Shown one piece after another: positions 37,791 to 50,923 of a DNA stretch of 64,000 bases (position 1 is its first letter; the number at the start of each line of letters is the position of its first letter). Below the pieces are notes generated by a model. The model was not told where the DNA came from and did no database searches. It was given only the letters and a program-made list of their open reading frames with translations. The position numbers and the translations under genes were made by a program. Source of the stretch: Cavia porcellus. Taxonomy: Eukaryota > Chordata > Mammalia > Rodentia > Caviidae. The stretch is taken from contig NW_026947484.1 of assembly GCF_034190915.1 (NCBI RefSeq), positions 84,019,982-84,083,981 of the forward strand, read 5' to 3'.

Positions 37791-38468
37791 ATAAATAATC
37801 CCCATCTTAACAAATACAATTATGCTTAAGGGCAAAGTTCCAAAAAGAAATTGAATTTGAGAAAAGAAAATACAATTTAGGATTGCAAATGTGCTTGTGA
37901 TTACTCCATTATTCTTAAAATTGTCTAAACACAGATCTGTGAACGTTTATTTCCACATGTACTATTTGCAAAGTTAATAAGAAACGGGACATAATAACTG
38001 AGCTTTTTTCCCTTACATATGAAACAGACATATGAAACAAAGACTTGCTTATAGCAAAATTAAAGCCTAAACACTTTAAAAAAGATAAAAGTTTTGTCTT
38101 TTGTTGCCTTTTTATTTACTATGTCCCCTGAAACTACACTGTAGTATTTTCAATATGAATTTTGCCTGATAGCCTTATAATTCTTCTACAAGAATCCAAA
38201 TGAACCACTTTCACTTACTTTTCAGCAGTGGAAGTCTACTGATTTCTTTGAAAGACTTTTGACTTAGGAAATGGAAAATGGGCTTTGTTATTTGGACCAC
38301 ATTTGAAACCAGCATAACTTAGTCTATGCACTGATCCCCAAAGTGAGACGCTTGCTAGCATACAAACTATGGACTAATTAGCATATCAGTGAGTTTGTTT
38401 GTGGAGACAAAGGCAGAAACATCTCCAAGTTCAAAATGGTCAGAAAGCAAGCAAAGAGAGACACCTAC

Positions 38469-38613
38469 TTGATTGCATGGTTCTAGCTGATATTTCAGCT
38501 GTAGAAGCACCCAGGCCTTGAGGAGAGCGTGCAGCCAGACGGAAATAGTACAGGCTGTTTGGTTTCAGCCCTTGCAGCCTGTATGATGTCCCTGGCTCAA
38601 TTGTAATCCGTTG
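38469..38613 (-). CDS. PTPRD: PTPRD exon: second half of FN3
   Basis: 145 nt, phase 0 start ([22 protein letters not shown]), 48 codons, ending RTMQS plus one base (A) before [26 protein letters not shown] is the FN F-G strand region. The one-base overhang joins to AG CCG of FN4 (SKPSA). If FN4-FN7 are skipped it joins TG of FN8 to give MFAK, a junction I remember from a short human isoform. Acceptor TTCTTACAG. Confidence 0.96.
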
Positions 38614-39085
38614 CTGTAAGAAGAGAATTTGGTTGTCCTCATTAAGATTTATGAAAATATTTTTAAATCACATTGTAATATCAGATTTCTGTCACTAGAA
38701 CTATAAAGTTATCAAACTATCACAAGAGAATCAAGAGGAAGATCAAAAACTGTACTAGGGGAATTATATAATTAAAATATTACAGTTTAAGAGGTTTCTG
38801 TAGAAGACAGCATCAGCTTCTTCCATTGCACACAGGCTGACAAAAAAGAAGTACCAACCTCCATCCCACTCTGCTGTAAACGACCGGCTTATCTGGAGAA
38901 ACACAGGCTGTGATAATAGCTATGGAGGTGAAATACAATTGAATGCCTGTGGTGCTTTGGTGTTCCACTAACATTGCTTGTGTAGGACCAATGGTCTGAT
39001 CACAGGTTCAGAGGATAGCGGTGCACAGTGCGACATGTAGTGGAGGATCTTCTTCTGAGGGTTGCAGCCATTGCTGATTCCCTAT

Positions 39086-39440
39086 GGTCTTGTTTTGGAA
39101 GTCTTATATTGTATCCATTGTTTCATTGAGTTTTATTCTCTTTTGTTTTGTTTGATTATGTTAAATCCAATGGTAGGAGCAGCATTTCAAAGATAGATTT
39201 CAATGGTAACAATTTTGGGTTTACTATAGGCTTGTTTTGAAGTTCTTTATTGCATTCATTGCTTTGTTTTTATTGTTTCTATTCCGTTCTGTTTGATTTT
39301 TACTATGTCTGAAGTTATCTGCCGCTATTTTGAAGACATCAAAAGGCATTATGATAACTACTGGGTAATTTCTTAATATTTTAAAGTCCTGCATCTTTTG
39401 GTTTGTTTTGATTGGTTTTATTCTCTTTAAAATATAAAGA
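39086..39440. repeat. Degenerate T/G-rich local repeat
   Basis: A motif like GGTCTTGTTTTGGAAGTCTT followed by ATTGTATCCATTGTTTCATT recurs, diverged, about 143 bases later (near 39229), and a partial third copy may lie near 39400. It looks like an old tandem duplication or part of an unrecognised element. Confidence 0.45.
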
Positions 39441-40934
39441 GAAGACAGGCTATCTGGGAGTAAGGGAAGCCAGAGGTTAGAATGTTTACAAAGTTATCTA
39501 AATGCAGCAGATAAAAAGGAGACTGAAAAGTACACTCATGAATGTGCCCCATCCGAAAGGTGCATTATGTAGCTATGACAGAAAACAAACAGAAACTGAC
39601 ACCTGCCCCTAATACTAGAATATGCTGAACAGGCACAATTTCATTTAAACAGATGTCCAGTTCATCCTCATGACCCTCTGCAATCTGATCGGGGCAAAGA
39701 TAATATGGTCAGAAGTAACAACAGTAATTAATGTACGGTTACCAAGAGGTTGGAACGAGACAGCTATGAAACTGCCAAGTTCTGATGGGAAAAAACCTGA
39801 TGTTAGTTACTCAGGAAAGTGGAAAAAATTCTATATATTCATACCATTACTCTAGGTTCATTTAAGATGACTCAAGAATTTCCATTTTCCTTATGAATAT
39901 AGAATATGCAATAATAAACTTAGAAACTTTTATAACTTGTAACATTGTATAAGACTTCTGCAGGTGATTTATCAAATGTATAATTCATATACACTTGAAA
40001 TGTTCTGCTTGAATGTTGTACATCGGTAATCAATCTTGCATTGAATATTAGCCTGTAGTAAATCTTAAAATGAAAGCAAATATGTTATCTAATAATTGTG
40101 TAAATAACCGTAAGGTTTTTATCAAGTAGTGATTGATATTTATAAAAACTAAACAGTCAGGGAGAATTCAAATATAATGCTAAAGAAAACATCCCTGTAT
40201 TCTAGCTTACAAATTAAAAAAATATTCTCAAAGTTTTAGATTTATGAAATTAAGAAAACAATTATTTTGATAAATAATTTTAAAGCACACTGGACATCCC
40301 AAACTTCAAGCATCCACAGTATTCTAACAGGTTTACCATTCTTCTAGAGTGTGTTTTTATTTTAGTTTGATGATTTAATGATGATTTATGATACACAAAA
40401 AGCAAGAGCTCAAGTTGTACCATTAAGATATGTCTTGATTTCACTTATGTAATTTTAAAGGCATAATTTATACGGTCTTTATTAGCTAATTCTAAAAACT
40501 TACATTTAAAGTTTTCCCTTGAGATTTCGCTCAATGCAAACAGATAAAACAGAAATTTATAAGAACCTATGAATTTATTATAGCATTCAAAATGATGTAC
40601 CATGAATTAGTTTATAAGTAGTTTATTTAATAAATGAATGTTTAAATTAAGAATGTATTCCTTATTAGAACAAAGGTACTATTCTGCTTTTCAATTTTCT
40701 ATTTAGATAAAGAATTGTAAGAGGTATAATAAAATGACTGGCATACATCGAATTTTCAAGTATAGTTAAACTAACAGTTTTGTACTAGTGTTGTTATTGG
40801 ATTTCACAATAACGAAGGAAATACATTATTCACATTTCTATACTCTTATTGTGATGATGTTCAATATCTTAATGTCAATTTCTGCCATTTATTCAAAATA
40901 TAACTCAAGACGGATTAGATCAAAACAGTTAAGA

Positions 40935-41100
40935 ACAGACTTTGAAAACTGTGTAATTTAAATCCACCTCTGCCAATTAGTAGTAGAAGACAGGCAATTT
41001 ATTTAACTTTTTGTAACTTTTCTTATTGTGGAATTGAATGATGACAGAGTTGACCTCCTCCCAATGCTTCCTAAAGAATAAATGAATTTATACATGTGAA
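40935..41100 (+). repeat. MIR-like SINE
   Basis: ATCCACCTCTGCCAATTAGT, GACAGGCAATTTATTTAAC and AAAGAATAAATGAATTTATA follow the MIR order. Ancient and diverged. Confidence 0.5.
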
Positions 41101-41662
41101 ACTATTACAGCAGTGCACTATGATGTAAGTATCCATTATGATGGCTTTCATTTCTATGCCTTGTGTACTCTTGTTACTTTATTTGCTAAATTACTATCCC
41201 TTTATGTATATTCACATCTCATCCACTTTAGTATGTCAATAAATATTTGCTATTTGCATCTTCCTCTAAAACCACTGCAGACAAATTCACTTGCAAATGA
41301 CTTCCAGTAGCATACAGAGCTCACTCAGTCACTTGTCACCACAGCAGCTTAAGTGCTTAAATGATAGAGAAGTCCCCAAGTGTTAGTGTATCTCTTCTAC
41401 AACTGCATAGGTCTCTAACCTGAAACTTGGAAATGTGAATAGAATGGAGCAAGAGTTTTACTTTGTTTTATTTTTGCCTTAAGGCTCTCTGTGAACCATT
41501 GTTATTTTGGGGTCGGGGGGAGGTGCTATTGCTCTTTTGGTGAATACCAATTCTAAACAAAGTTCCCCTGCAAATAACTAGGCAAAAACCTGGTTAAATT
41601 CATAAATGTCAAGCAGTGGCCCAGAGTGATGAAAAGCAGTGAAGTGACCAGTATGCTCTCAC

Positions 41663-41796
41663 CTCCTCTCCGTGCTCCCCATCTTTGTAGACCAGTTCAT
41701 AGCTGGCGATGGTGTCGGAACGTGGAGGTGTCCAAGAAAGCAAAATACTTGTTTCTGATTCAGGTTCTGCTTTGAAGTTTAATGGCTGCCCTGGTA
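41663..41796 (-). CDS. PTPRD: PTPRD exon: first half of FN3
   Basis: 134 nt: two bases completing Val, then 44 codons from [16 protein letters not shown] to YKDGEHGEE, ending in phase 0 before GTGAGA. It shows [12 protein letters not shown] with the conserved FN Trp. It joins QRITIE of the next exon. Acceptor CTTTATAG. Confidence 0.96.
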
Positions 41797-42594
41797 CTAT
41801 AAAGAAGGAGATAAAGGATTAAATTCACCATCACCATGTTCACAAAGTTTCCCAGCAGTGCAACCATTTAATCCTTCATGGTATGCCCACATATCTCAGC
41901 TTAATGGAGAACAAGGTTCCAGAGGATTTTCAAATTAACCTCTTTGCACTTAACCTATTATTTTCTCTTCCAAAACCAAGAACAATGTGGTAAATACTGA
42001 TTTGTTGTGAGTACTTTAATGTAGACACAATGTAAAGTAAGTGCATTATGTATATATGTCTCTGAATTCAATATTAAGGATAATAAAATTATGTAAACAA
42101 ATACTAAATGCAGAAAAGCTATTACTACTTATAACTACATGGAAACTTACTCTCTTCCACTACACAAAATATTCTAAATCATTTCCATTTAGACCTCTAA
42201 AATCCCACCTGTATGCCATTAATAGACCACACATAGGCAATCAGAACCATCTAGCATTTTTCTGACCAATCCATAGTTTCAAAAATACTTCTAATTTCAA
42301 AATTACTTTAGATTAATGTGCTAGACTTAATGTAGTATTTTCCCTACTGTCTTGGAACTAATCTACTACACAAATTAACACATTCATAAGGTGCAATTAA
42401 TATCAGAAATACATTAACAATTAATCAATATTAGTAATCTCATGTTAATCATACAAACTATGCAATGATCACATGCATTAAACAGGAATTCTACAAAATT
42501 TAAAACATTTTACCCAAGTAACTTTTATTAACCTAAACTTCTCAGTCAGTACCTCATTCTGTTAGTTGCCCTCTCTCCTTCAAAACTGCAGTAT

Positions 42595-42695
42595 AGGGGA
42601 CTGGGGATTTAGCTCAGCAGCATAAGCACCTGCCTTGCAAGCAGGCAGTTGTGAGTTCGATCCCCGGTACCGACAAAAATGAAAAAGACAAAAAC

Positions 42696-42723
<28 letters not shown>
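42595..42723 (+). mobile_element. ID-type SINE, well preserved
   Basis: Clear A box (GGGGATTTAGCTCAGCAGC), B box (GAGTTCGATCCCC), GGTACCGAC end and an A-rich tail with CAAA units to about 42722. The CATAAGCACCTGCC and GCAGGCAG segments are shared with the copy at 52357 and, in reverse, 25685. Together they define the local ID subfamily. No clear target-site duplication. Confidence 0.88.
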
Positions 42724-42726
<3 letters not shown>

Positions 42727-45700
42727 ACCGTATGGCTAAAGTGTAACTAGCACACCTAATCTTACATTCTTCTTGGTCAATGTCCGCTCTAATTAACTAG
42801 CAATAACACCTCATTATTTTTTAAATAATTTAACCGTTTCCTTGATACTTTGGCATATGTCAATGTAATGCACCTCCAAATGGGTTTATTTATTCTCCCA
42901 CAATCTGACATGAGAATTCCATGCCTATTAAAAAACAAACAAACCAGAAGAGAACAACTTTCCAAATTACATCTTTGGAAAGTTGGATAATAAAACAAAT
43001 TACAGATGATAACTTTAAAATAATGCTAGAAACACTTGCACAAGAAAAGTAGACTTTGGAGTATAAAATATACCGTTCTCTTTTAGAATCATCTCTCTAT
43101 CGTTATGAATAAGGAAATTTTTAAAATGTCCTTTGTTTAAAGGAAGATTGAATGTCTGCAGGGCTCTTCAACAGTGGTGGTTTTTAAGGTCTAATGATCA
43201 GTTCAGTGCTCTGCCTGTTTTGTCAGGCAGTGCCATGGTGTGTCTGTTAATATATGTGAGCATGTGTATGTGTATGTGTATGAGTGCATCTACTCATTCA
43301 TGTCTGGATTGATGCTTAAGGCCACAAATAATCAGTGTTTCACATTTCCAGTTGCCTTCATCATTTTTTCCTTTCTTTCTTTTTATCATAGACCTTGAAA
43401 TTCTCATTAATTTAATGCTTCTGGGAACTTACTTTCTGAACAAGGCATCAAATTTTTGTTTTCCAGTGCCTGCCCAGTGGCTAATCTAGCACAATCATTC
43501 ATTCAGATGGAGAGGCAAAAACAGAAGAAGATAACAAATAAGATCCAGGAGCAAGAGAAGGGGGACCAGAGGGTAATAAAAACACATGGGCAAACCACAA
43601 AGGAAAGGCAAAATGCACTACTTCTAAATACCAAAGGCAATGACAAGAGCAGCAATGGAAGACAAGAATAATCAGATGTAAAGATTATAATCAGTTTCTA
43701 ATATTCAGGGCATAAAAGCATTTCTCAGCCTAAACAACACATACACATGTGTGTGTAAAGTCACTTATTTTCTCTAGTTGTATTATCTTTCATTCCCCTA
43801 ATTTCAATAAGTCTGGAAAAGAAGGAAATATGAGGAAACTCTTGCATCAAACCAAATTGGAACTAAGTATTGTCAAGAACTGGAGACAGAGCGCTAAAGG
43901 GCTGCTGTCAGGATAATAATTGTTTGGTGCATGTTTCCTCCCTGCTTAATGTTAATAATAGACACTGATTGAAAACATCTTGGAAAACAGATTAACTTTT
44001 TCTTATTTAAACTGTTTACTTTTTGCTTTTAATTTGTCTTGAGTAAATATCCAGTTGGTCTCAATGCTTCATTCTTGTTTAGTGACACAAGCTTTGTCTG
44101 ATCTTCTAATTCTCTGGTTTTATTATGATCCCCCTTCCTTCTAAATAACAGACTAAACAGACATGTCAGTATCAGAGGGTACAGTGCTGCTTCTACTCTT
44201 AGATAAAGAGAGTCTTAGCCAGATGACTTGATGTCTTCATGTAATATGTAGGAATCCTTTCCTCTTTTTTTCATAGTCTCCTTTATAAATAGTGCAGAAG
44301 AAAAAACTCACGACTAAACTGTAAACTCGTACTGGAAATACAGATGGCTAGAGATATCAGACCACTAATGAGATGCGTGAGGATGCTACAGGACCTCATG
44401 CTGCCAGAAAGATAGCCCCTGTCTCAAAAGTAACAGGTCAAATTTAGTGCCACCAGATATAGAAAGTGGGTCCAGGTTTTTAGAGATCTGATTTTTTTTT
44501 AGAAGTTGCCAATGAATCTTCTAGGCAAAATTTCTTAATGTTTCATATAAATCGTTTTCAAAAACACAGAATGGGAGAAAGTGTGTCTAAGTGAAATTCA
44601 GCATATGGACCAATGTTTTAAATTATCCTCTCATGAGAAACATGGGATCAGCGTGTTAGATTCAGACTTTCTTGGGAACTAAAATACTACCTAAGGTATA
44701 ATATTCTCAGAGATTATATTCTTGTATTTGAAACAACCATGAAAGCTGAAGGAAAATAAGAAGGGGTGCAGAATGAATGAATGTATCTTTAAATTCCCAA
44801 ATACAGTAGTCCTAATATTCATCAAATGTGCATAAAAGAAAATGTTTTAGGGGACTGAAGTCTGTTACAATTGCTTTTTCTTTTTTTTTTTGGTACCTTT
44901 CTGAAATATAGATACTTTCATTGTCTGAAGTTTTATACCAAAAAACGTATCTATCATGTTTCTAATTTATACATATATTCACATTTTCCATAAATATATA
45001 TTCACGTTCATTTATATTTATATACACATACAATGCTTTCAGTCCTTATGCATCACATTTTCTATTCTTTTACTTCACTAACTAGTTATTTGTATACATA
45101 TATTTTCTTTTCAATGGTATAATATTTCTATCACCAAAAAATGAAACATCAATTAATGAAAATCTGAAATTCTTTCAATTACAGACAAAATAAACATATA
45201 CACCCAGAACTTCAAACAGAATCACTGTATTAAAATAGGAACTGTAAGTATACTGACTACACACCAAATTTATTACCAAATTATAGCAAAAGTGAAAGTG
45301 CAGTACAAAATTCTTTAAAACTGTATTTTAAAATATCCTTGTAGCCTGTAAAGTTATGCCCTTCTTGATTACTTATAAAATGTCCATAGGAAATAAAAAT
45401 ATAAGCCCTGAAAATTTAATTTATAACCTCATCAATAAATGTCAATTCTTTGACTATTAATACAGCTTTATTTTATATAAATATCTCAATGGACTCAAGA
45501 AAGAAGATGAAGAAAGTCTAACAAATGAAAGAAAAAGCCATAGGTAACTGAAATGCTAATATACGAACCAATCAGTATTTGAGTAAAACTTAGGAATAGC
45601 ACTAAAAAGATAAAACAGGCACATATTACTCAGATAAATTATCATTTCATCTTCTCACATAATGAATATGAAATATCACCAAAGACACTAGAAAACCTTT

Positions 45701-48639
45701 TATAACTAAATAATACTTTCACAATATACATACTTTAAAATGTACGTTTCTATTATTTTTATAATACAAAAAACTATGTTTCTGGCATACTGACAAATGA
45801 TAATATTAACAGTAAAAGTAACAGTCAGAGTTATGGTGGTAGTAAAATAAAACAAATTTCAAACAAGGAATCTGACGTGTGTCACAAATAATATCATTGA
45901 CAAAACAGATACTTAATACACAAGGATTTCCACAAGCTTTACTGTCAACCATCATTAAGTAAGACAGTTAAATTTTATTACAGTTGTATTTACATCCGGT
46001 CTTTACTTATTGCTGAAAGTATTCATAGAAAGCATTTGAATTAGCTCACAATTTTGATAATTGAAAGGCAGGTTTTTAAAATTTGCTTATATTGGCCTGT
46101 TGCCATACATACAATGATTAATAAAGTCCTGGAAAACTAAAGCACAGTATCTCTAAATGTCATAGCCCATATTTAACACTTCACATTTAACATTATTCCA
46201 CTTCCTAGAATTTGTAATAGAATTCAGTTCTTAACAATACTCAAAGTTTATACCATTAATAGTTTTTTTTATTTTTTACGTATACTTTTTTATCTTTTCA
46301 AGACCTATCCTATTAAGGTATATCCATATAAGTCAGTAGACTTTTCTCAACAATCTATGAAATGCACAGAAAAATTTGAAGTCAGATACACTTTCTAAGA
46401 AGAGTTCAGACATCAGACACACATCAGGATTGAAGGGGAAGAATGGTTCCACCTAGCATGACAGCAACCAAAATGTATTTCACTGGATTATAACTAAGAT
46501 GTAATTTGTTATATTTCTTTAGCGGAGTTTTTCTGTTTTCACCGTATTTTTTATTATTATCTATATAAGGTGATTATTCTTTTTTGTACATGTTTTCTAA
46601 AAATCAACATATTTTTCTAGCACAGTGTAAGTAATCCCCTTGTCAATGGCTTTCCATTCTACATGCTTTATCTCCAAATAAACCAGCTGCCTGTGTTATA
46701 CCAGAAGTTACAGTTAAGTTAAAGAATGAAGACTGATCTACATTTCTAGCAAATAATCAAGTAACCAAATTATTTTCTATTTATAATAATTTGAGAATTA
46801 ATAGTCAATTGTGATAATATTCATTATCAAGGGGAAATATTCTCCACTTAAAAATAGGTCATATTATTTCTAGAAAAATACACATTCATATTGTCTTATC
46901 ATATTATCATATTGTCTTATCAATTATCTTAGATAAGAACCAAATTGATGACTTCCTTCTTGAGTTCATTTTCTTTCTAAGTACTATTTCTTTTGAATAT
47001 GTTTTTGAACAAAATGAGGAATATGTTAGAGAATGAAAGACAATAAAATTTAATGCACTCCTATCAGGTATAGAAGGCATCAAATGTACATTTTTATGTA
47101 TATGTAATTAAAACATATTCACATTCATATATATTTTTAAACAGCACATTTTTGTATGCTTAGAAGAGATAAAATAGATTGAAAACAATCATTTCCTTTA
47201 GTGTTCTACAACCTCGCTAAAGAAATATTTCATAATGGTTTGATGTTTTTATATAGCAGTGATGCTAAGAATTAGCTAGTCAGCAAAAACAAGCAGCTCA
47301 CCAGTAATTATATCAGAACATCATTGTATTTGGCTCCTGTCCACTAACATCAAATGGCCTATGTTAATTAATCCGATAGAACAGATCAAATCCCTGTGCT
47401 ATTTTGGAGGGTTTTCTTAGCCTATCGATCGTGAAAGGCACAAGTCATTATGTCACTATGTATCTTCTCAATCAATGGATATTAAAAGTCAACTATTATG
47501 AAAGGGTCTTGGAAATTTCATAAAGTAAAAAAAAAGAGCCAAAACTAAATTGGAAACGATTCTAATACAACCATGACTCACTGATCTGTTCTTCTAAATT
47601 TTATCTTTAGACTAAATCAGACCTTTCACAAAAAGTGTGGATTATGTCAACTCAATTGCTACTTTCATAATACTATATCATTCTTGAGTCTGAATCAATG
47701 TTACATTATTTCAATTAGTAATGTGAAAATAAAAATAAACTCTATGCAAGTATAATGTCTGTATTTTTAACTAACTTGTGACTAAAGACACAGGCATCTG
47801 TAATTTAATGTTCTAAATATAATGATGCTCATAATATTTAAGGATATACATTTTATGAGAAATTTCACAAATGAAAGTTTTGTTTCTTTGGAAGCTAAAT
47901 CCTCCTGTTTTCTGAAAATAAAGATGAATGTGCTACATTGTAGATTTCTATATTTAAACTGGTAGTGATAAAACTTATATACCAAATTTAGTTATTTACT
48001 ATCATATTATTATGTAGCACAGTTTTTTCCCACTTCTTTAAACTTTTTCATATCTATATTATTCAATGTACTTTTTACTGGCATAAGCTATTAACAACCT
48101 CAAATATATCAGAAATAAATTATATGTAATTAAAATCTGTGTTTTTCTAGAAAAATATGAACTTTGTTAGTAAATCAAGAGATTCCCCTCAATTATGAAT
48201 GTTAGAAAAGTTTACTATATTCTCAAAGTACTATAAATAGGAAAAATTTGGATTATGAGGTACTGTTCCTCTCTTCTGTCTCTATTTACTCAATATCCAG
48301 TAGGCACAAAAACACTAAAAATATCAACTTAAGATATAATTTATTAGAAAGATAACGATGATTTTAAAAACTACCCAGAAGCCCTGGATTTAAATTCTCT
48401 TCTATTTAGTAATCTTCTGGCCCAAAGCAAGGTCCCCAAATTTTCATATGACTTGATTATCAATTTACTCACTGCTACAGGAACAATCCTAATTGGATCA
48501 TGAGAATACATGTAAAGTTCATGGCACTGTGACTGGTACATATTAGCTATTAGCATAACTATATTTACTAAGTTACAGAATGTTTTTGTCCATTATGTGA
48601 CCCACAGCTCTCTCTTACACTGAATTATATCACACGGTG

Positions 48640-49040
48640 ATTCATGTGTTACTGTCCTAATGCCCATTATTGCCGAATGTGACTTCATTGGGTTATATGG
48701 TCACAGTAGATTTAATCAGCTAAGATGAAGTTATTAGGGTGGGCTATATCCCACTATGATTGGTCATTACACAAGAAAAAACAGGAGGCAAACTGTTTTG
48801 TAATGAGAACGTGTGAAGATGAAGGTCAAGAGAGGTTGATGTTTCTACATCTAGCAAACATGGTGTCAATACAGAACACAGTCCTCAGGGGAAAGCAATC
48901 CTGTCAGCATCCTGATTCTCAGCTTTCCCGGCCCCAGAACTGTGAGACAATAGATTCCCACCATCAAAACCACCCAGAACATGGTACTTTCACTACAGCA
49001 AGTCTGGGAAAACAAGCACAAGCCCACAAAATTCTGTAAG
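48640..49040 (+). mobile_element. MaLR/MLT1-like LTR remnant
   Basis: AGATGAAGTTATTAGGGTGG, GTGAAGATGAAGGTC, then CCAGAACTGTGAGACAATAG and CACCCAGAACATGGTACTTT occur in the order of an MLT1-type LTR. The LTR is diverged, with no retroviral coding sequence. Confidence 0.6.
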
Positions 49041-49089
49041 GTGGTGATTCTTACAGATTAGAAAGCCTGAAGCACAATGAAGTGCTACC

Positions 49090-49385
49090 ATTTGGATTTT
49101 GAATGTCCCAAAATGTCCACAGGCTAAAGTTTAGGTCACTATTCTGCAGTGCCGCTGGGAAGCTAACAGAACGGTTAGGAGCTGAAAGCAGCGAGGTCAC
49201 CAAGAATGTGATCTTGGAGGGAACACAGGGCCCCCAGCCATTTCTTTCTCTTTTCTTCTAATTGCTTGCCACAGTCCATGAAGAGAGCGGTTTTGCTCTA
49301 TCTTACGTGTCACCTCAGACCCTAAAGCAATGGTGCCAGCTTACACAGACTGAAATCATGAGCCAAAATAAAACTTTTTTCGGGA
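49090..49385 (+). mobile_element. Second LTR-like remnant of MaLR type
   Basis: GGATTTTGAATGTCCCAAAA at the start, AAAGCAATGGTGCCAGCTTA and ATCATGAGCCAAAATAAAAC near the end match the same LTR layout as 30016-30422. It lies directly after the previous LTR remnant, so either two insertions or a nested event occurred. Confidence 0.5.
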
Positions 49386-49485
49386 GGGGGCACAGTGAGG
49401 AAAAGCTGATCAACACGTCAAGAGAAGTAACCTCTCCAAGGTCACAACACTAACAAATGGTAGCTTGTGATTCAAAACGGGGAAG
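49385..49485 (-). repeat. MIR-like fragment, antisense
   Basis: AGTGAGGAAAAGCTG, AAGTAACCTCTCCAAGGTCA and GTGATTCAAAACGGGG are the reverse-complement MIR core. Confidence 0.45.
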
Positions 49486-50923
49486 TTAAAAAAATCAAAA
49501 TGGAAATTAGAAAATCTTCAAGTGAAATCTAAGCTCCCATATATTTTCTTACCATCTTTTCATGGTTACGGAACTGCTAAAATACCATCAGAAATATTCT
49601 GAAAGACGACCACTTTTAGTCAAGAAAAATTAGAACAAAGTCACAGACTGTTATATTTTCCAGCAAAAAGCTTTTTTTGACAAAATTATTCCACAATATT
49701 TTCCTGCATATTAATATAGTAAAGAAACCCAGATTAACTACAAATGCCAACTAGGGAAAGGAAGCAGGTAACATTTAGTACAATTAAAGTGAAACATACA
49801 CTTTTATATACACTTTTATAGCTCTTCTATGTTTTATAATAGGGAAAATAAATCCATAAGCAAGTAAAGGATAATCAAGTAACAGTATAAACATCAAAAT
49901 ATACAAGATACAAATATGCTGAGATCACCAATAGCAAAAGCAAATAGAAAACATACTAAATCACATAATTAAGAAAACCAAGGCCATGCCATGAAACTGA
50001 GTCAATGGGTCAATGAACACAGGTATCAATGAAACCAAATAATGGGTTAACCAGTCCTGACACCTAAGAAAATTCAACTGATCACCAAACTTAGCAATGA
50101 GTTACACTTTTACATTATAGATGTTATCCCCAATGAGAGGGTTCTTGTGTGTGCTACCAAAATGTTTAAAGACTACTGCGAATTTACAAGGTAATAACAC
50201 AAGTCACATAAGTAGCTCTCTGATACTTGAGAATAAGCTTTAGAAGATGCTATTTTATATTCCAGCATAAATAAAAACAGATCACTCTGAATCAATTATA
50301 AGAGATTCTATAATCTCCTATGAAAACAAAGAGTCCAGGTTTTCAACCTGAGGTAGTTTGCTGTTTGCTCCAGCACCTTATAAAATCAGTCAATTACGCC
50401 CCGAAGTTTGATCTGAGATCTTGGCAACTATTTCTCTTAAACCATGGAGCATATATAAAGAAAAATAAAATGCCAAGCCATTCTGAGAATAAAAACCCCT
50501 GATAAGAGACCCCATTAATGTTTTAAGCTTTATCTTGAACCATCCAACCTCATTCAAATTAATACTTTCCTGAGACTATCCTGCCCAGAGTTACTGGTAC
50601 AAAGCATACTGTTCTGATTTCTAATTGCTGCAAAGCAGAAGCATTTACCCACCTCATGCAGGAAAATCTTCAAGTTATTCTTGTATAACATTTTTTTCTT
50701 AATGACAGAGTCCTTCCAACAGATCTCTGCCTGAATGGTTATTTAGTATTTCAGATGACAGTATATTCCTTTTCAGAAGGCTTAAGTATTCTTCAATGTT
50801 TAGTACCAAATCTTAAAAATCAGTTCATACTCTCTTTGTTGTTTCTTTGTTTCTGTGCTTTCTGCCTCCTAGGACCATCCTCCTTCCCTCCCTGCCCTAC
50901 TCCCCACCCTGATATGAGCTTAC

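Larger units (their letters stand above)
35177..38468 (-). other. Intron, 3.3 kb
   Basis: AT-rich. It contains an antisense B1-like SINE (about 36480-36600), a (TA)n microsatellite (36838-36875) and a second, self-complementary TA-rich tract (37731-37790). No exon is recognised. Confidence 0.85.
38614..41662 (-). other. Intron, 3.0 kb
   Basis: It splits FN3. It contains a T/G-rich stretch with a degenerate internal repeat (about 39086-39440) and a MIR-like SINE (about 40935-41100). No exon is recognised. Confidence 0.85.
41797..50923 (-). other. Intron, 9.1 kb
   Basis: The largest intron in the window, very AT-rich between about 44800 and 48600 with little recognisable there. It contains an ID SINE (about 42595-42723), two MaLR-type LTR remnants (about 48640-49040 and 49090-49385) and a MIR-like piece (about 49385-49485). 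No exon-like sequence is seen between FN2 and FN3. Confidence 0.85.

Noticed and set aside
42601..42672. tRNA-like sequence with A and B boxes
   Set aside because: It is the head of an ID SINE, followed by an A-rich tail, and lacks a complete cloverleaf. Not called as a tRNA gene.
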